Origin: an uncultured Kineosporia sp.
GTDB lineage: Bacteria; Actinomycetota; Actinomycetes; Actinomycetales; Kineosporiaceae
DNA: 7,653 nt
Direction: 5' to 3'
NCBI GenBank assembly: GCA_937859855.1
Contig: CALMAR010000067.1
Span: forward strand, 1-7,653
This document shows positions 6,012-7,653 of this stretch, piece after piece. The translations under genes and the position numbers were made by a program. Positions within the stretch are counted from its first letter, which is position 1; every line of letters begins with the position of its first letter. The notes beneath the pieces are model-generated. The model did not search any database and was not told the DNA's origin. It was given only the letters and a program-made list of their open reading frames with translations.

Positions 6012-6099
6012 CAGCTGAGCGTATGGGGCCGGCGTCCTGCAGCACTGTGGACCGGGCCGTCGCGCTCCCTGCCGCCCCCAGCACACGCACAGAAACTCC

Positions 6100-6113
6100 T
6101 CGCCCGAAGGCGA
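6100..6113 (-). other. UUCG-tetraloop hairpin in the rpe leader
   Basis: In the minus-strand RNA, TCGCC and GGCGA close a TTCG loop: a 5-bp stem with the very stable UUCG-type tetraloop. It sits directly after the 18-bp inverted repeat. The base sequence is clear; any function is inference. Confidence 0.5.
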
Positions 6114-6114
6114 T

Positions 6115-6186
6115 CCGGCGGGGAGGATCAATCAGCTCCAGGGGGCCCGGGGACGGCAGAACACCGCCATTGATCCTCCCCGCCGG
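6115..6186. repeat. Perfect 18-bp inverted repeat with a 36-base spacer
   Basis: CCGGCGGGGAGGATCAAT at 6115-6132 is the exact reverse complement of 6169-6186. The pairing breaks at both ends beyond these bases. As minus-strand RNA it forms a very strong stem whose first arm carries a GGGGAGG Shine-Dalgarno-like sequence and the first two bases of an ATG. The 36-base loop is large for a simple terminator and no T-run follows. Confidence 0.85.
6132..6170 (-). CDS. Possible 12-residue leader peptide ORF upstream of rpe
   Basis: ATG 6168-6170 starts a 12-codon frame (MAVFCRPRAPWS) that ends at TGA 6132-6134. GGGGAGG at 6175-6181 lies 4 nt before the ATG, a strong but tightly spaced ribosome binding site. 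The ORF fills the loop of the 18-bp inverted repeat almost exactly, so ribosomes on it would open the stem. It is in the same frame as rpe, separated by the stop. It resembles a regulatory upstream ORF, but the peptide matches no leader that I know. Confidence 0.35.
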   Translation of the reverse strand: MAVFCRPRAPWS

Positions 6187-6211
6187 TGCGCCCTGATCCT
6201 CGGCGCTCACG

Positions 6212-7653
6212 TCACTCCGCGGGCCGGACAATCAGACTCATGAACATGGCATCGGTGCCGTGCACGTCGGTCCAGAGCTGGACGTCGGGCCCCGGCCCGA
6301 AAACCCTCTCAGCGCCGGTGATCTCGGCCAGTATGGCCGCTGTGTCGAGCCGTTCCGCGCCCGGCTTGCCAGCCCGGGCCCGGGTCTTCAGCACGTCGTC
6401 CACCACGGCCCGGGTCTCGGCCGGATGCGGTGAGCAGGTCACGTAGGCCACCACACCGCCGGGGCGGACGGCGTCCAGCGCGGCGTCCAGCAGGCCGCGC
6501 TGGATCGGTGGCAGCGCGCTCAGATCAGCCGGCGTCCGGGGCCCGCGGGGTGGCGGCCGCCGGCGGCGGGGCCCCCGCACCCGGTCGTAGCGGCCCGGCT
6601 CGTCCTGCGCGACCATCCGGCCGTCGCCGGTCCGGATCGAGTAGGCCACCGGCACCGGTGCCAGCGCCCGCGCGACCAGGTCGGCCCGGTGCTCACTGAT
6701 CTCGGCCGCCACCAGTTCGGCGTCGTCACCGACCGCACCGGCTGAATGCCGCTGAGCCAGCAGAGCGCCCAGCAGCGCCGCCTTACCCCCCGGACCGGCG
6801 CACAGGTCCAGCCAGCGCCCGCGATCAGCGGTCACGGGGGCGGCCGCCAACGCCAGCGCGGCCAGCTGACTGCCCTCGTCCTGCACCCGGGCCCGCCCCT
6901 CCCGGATCGCCGGAATCCGCCCCGGGTCGCCGGTGATGGTCGCGGCCAGGGGCGAGAATCGGCCGGGGGCAGTGATTTCGATCTCGTCCGGGTCAGCCAG
7001 TCCGGGCAGCAGCACCGCGGTCACCGGCGGCCGATCGTTGTCAGCGGCCAGGACCGAGGGCAGCTCATCGGCTGGGCGGCCCATCGCGGTCAGGGCGTCC
7101 CGCAGCGCCCGCACGACCCATTCCGGGTGGGAGTAGGTAATGGCCAGGTGGCCATCCGGGTCGGCCGCTTGGTCCGGCGCGACGCTGGGGATCCAGCTCG
7201 CCGGATCTCGTTCGGTGACCCGCCGGAGCACCGCGTTGGCGAACCGGGCCGCCCCAGGCCCGCTGGTCGCCCGGACCAGGCTGACCGTGGTGGCCACCGC
7301 GGCGTGCGCGGGCATTTCCATCCCGATCAGCTGGTGCAGGCCGAGCCGGAGCGCATCCCGGACGTCGTCGTCCAGCGCCGCCAGTGGCCGGTCCGAGCAG
7401 GCCGCCAGCACGGCGTCGTAACCGCCCTGCCCGCGCAGGGTTCCATAGGCCAGCTCAGTGGCGAACCCGGCATCGCGGCCGTGCAGCCCAGCCCGGCGCA
7501 GCAGGCCGGGCAGCACCAGGTTCGCGTAGGCGTCCCGCTCACGCACCGCGCGCAGGGTCTCGAAGGCGGCCAGCCGGGCCGGGTCGGCCGCATCCGGTCG
7601 TCCCCGGCGCGGACCGGCGGGATGAGCGGGACCGGCGGGACCGGCCGTGGCTC
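6212..7653 (-). CDS. rsmB: 16S rRNA (cytosine-967-C5)-methyltransferase, 5' end outside the window
   Basis: The protein belongs to the RsmB/Fmu family, which methylates C967 of 16S rRNA using S-adenosylmethionine. The frame is open to the right edge with no ATG, GTG or TTG before GTG 7544-7546. The residues read before that codon (DPARLAAFETLRAV) are typical RsmB, so the true start is beyond 7653. At least 479 residues are visible. The N-terminal NusB-like RNA-binding domain covers RERDAYANLVLPGLLRR to LRRVTERDPASW. The methyltransferase domain has RVQDEGSQLAALAL, the SAM-binding WLDLCAGPGGKAALL (about 6780-6818) and motif VI YVTCSPHPAETR, whose TGC at 6434-6436 encodes the catalytic Cys. Motif IV, normally VDAPCTGLGALRRRPEARW after YDRV, is missing its DAPC part and reads RGPRRRRPPPRGP. 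Activity is therefore doubtful unless the sequence is in error. Confidence 0.9.
   Translation of the reverse strand, partial: ATAGPAGPAHPAGPRRGRPDAADPARLAAFETLRAVRERDAYANLVLPGLLRRAGLHGRDAGFATELAYGTLRGQGGYDAVLAACSDRPLAALDDDVRDALRLGLHQLIGMEMPAHAAVATTVSLVRATSGPGAARFANAVLRRVTERDPASWIPSVAPDQAADPDGHLAITYSHPEWVVRALRDALTAMGRPADELPSVLAADNDRPPVTAVLLPGLADPDEIEITAPGRFSPLAATITGDPGRIPAIREGRARVQDEGSQLAALALAAAPVTADRGRWLDLCAGPGGKAALLGALLAQRHSAGAVGDDAELVAAEISEHRADLVARALAPVPVAYSIRTGDGRMVAQDEPGRYDRVRGPRRRRPPPRGPRTPADLSALPPIQRGLLDAALDAVRPGGVVAYVTCSPHPAETRAVVDDVLKTRARAGKPGAERLDTAAILAEITGAERVFGPGPDVQLWTDVHGTDAMFMSLIVRPAE

Larger units (their letters stand above)
6012..6211 (-). other. Structured 200-base gap between rsmB and rpe
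   Basis: The gap contains, in transcript order, a perfect 18-bp inverted repeat with a small ORF in its loop (6115-6186), a compact TCGCC-TTCG-GGCGA hairpin of the stable UUCG type (6100-6113), a GAGGAG sequence just after it, and a TACGCT box (6018-6023) before the rpe GTG. It matches no riboswitch class that I recognise. It may be the leader of rpe or an rsmB end region. Confidence 0.5.

Noticed and set aside
6012..6131. N-terminal extension of Rpe from TTG 6129-6131
   Set aside because: The added 40 residues are Cys/Pro/Arg-rich, absent from the family, and overlap the inverted repeat and UUCG hairpin.
6129..6170. Read-through or selenocysteine recoding at the TGA joining the small ORF to the rpe frame
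   Set aside because: The shared frame is most simply chance, no conserved protein lies on either side of the stop, and no selenocysteine element can be argued for.
6115..6186. Terminal inverted repeats of a small mobile element
   Set aside because: The spacer is only 36 bases, there is no target-site duplication, and nothing resembles a transposase.
5599..6231. A 210-codon minus-strand frame overlapping the rpe gene and its leader
   Set aside because: It is out of frame with rpe across the conserved barrel residues and has no recognisable domain.

Overview
The window is high-GC bacterial DNA (about 70% GC by eye, codons mostly ending in G or C). It has the gene neighbourhood of an actinomycete, most like Propionibacteriales and relatives. 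The main evidence is a co-oriented rsmB – rpe – FMN riboswitch – ribE – ribBA – ribH – hisE – PH-domain cluster, dense packing with ATGA/GTGA overlaps, and frequent GTG starts. The lineage is inferred from family resemblance only; no search was run.

Layout. Positions 1-167 hold the likely 3' end of an unidentified + strand gene and the ribosome binding site of the next. Positions 168-1423 carry a two-gene + strand unit, a MauE/DoxX-like membrane protein and a membrane-anchored DsbA-like thiol oxidoreductase, overlapping by ATGA. A short convergent gap (1424-1487) contains tandem TGATCA-type 10-mers. Everything else is on the minus strand, read from right to left: rsmB (5' end beyond the window), a 200-base structured intergenic region, rpe, an FMN riboswitch with a hairpin that could hide the ribosome binding site, ribE, ribBA, a possible 28-codon bridging ORF, ribH, hisE and a PH-domain membrane protein.

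Functional logic. Rpe works on ribulose 5-phosphate, which is also the substrate of the DHBP-synthase half of RibBA. The GTP cyclohydrolase II half starts the pyrimidine branch. RibH joins the two branches into lumazine and RibE makes riboflavin. The riboswitch gives FMN feedback on this operon. HisE (step 2 of histidine synthesis) and the PH-domain protein are translationally coupled passengers. ribD, which often sits between rpe and ribE, and hisG, which often follows hisE, are not at those places here.

Most notable points: (1) the RsmB reading frame lacks the family's DAPC motif IV, replaced by a short Arg/Pro-rich stretch encoded by almost pure G+C; (2) the rsmB–rpe gap holds a perfect 18-bp inverted repeat whose 36-nt loop is almost exactly filled by a 12-codon ORF with its own Shine-Dalgarno sequence; (3) a 28-codon ORF joins ribBA to ribH with 4-nt overlaps on both sides; (4) RibBA has two in-frame insertions in and after its DHBP-synthase domain; (5) an 11-bp perfect helix could sequester the ribE start. 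No mobile element, CRISPR array, tRNA or rRNA was seen. Most of the window is core metabolism rather than an accessory system.
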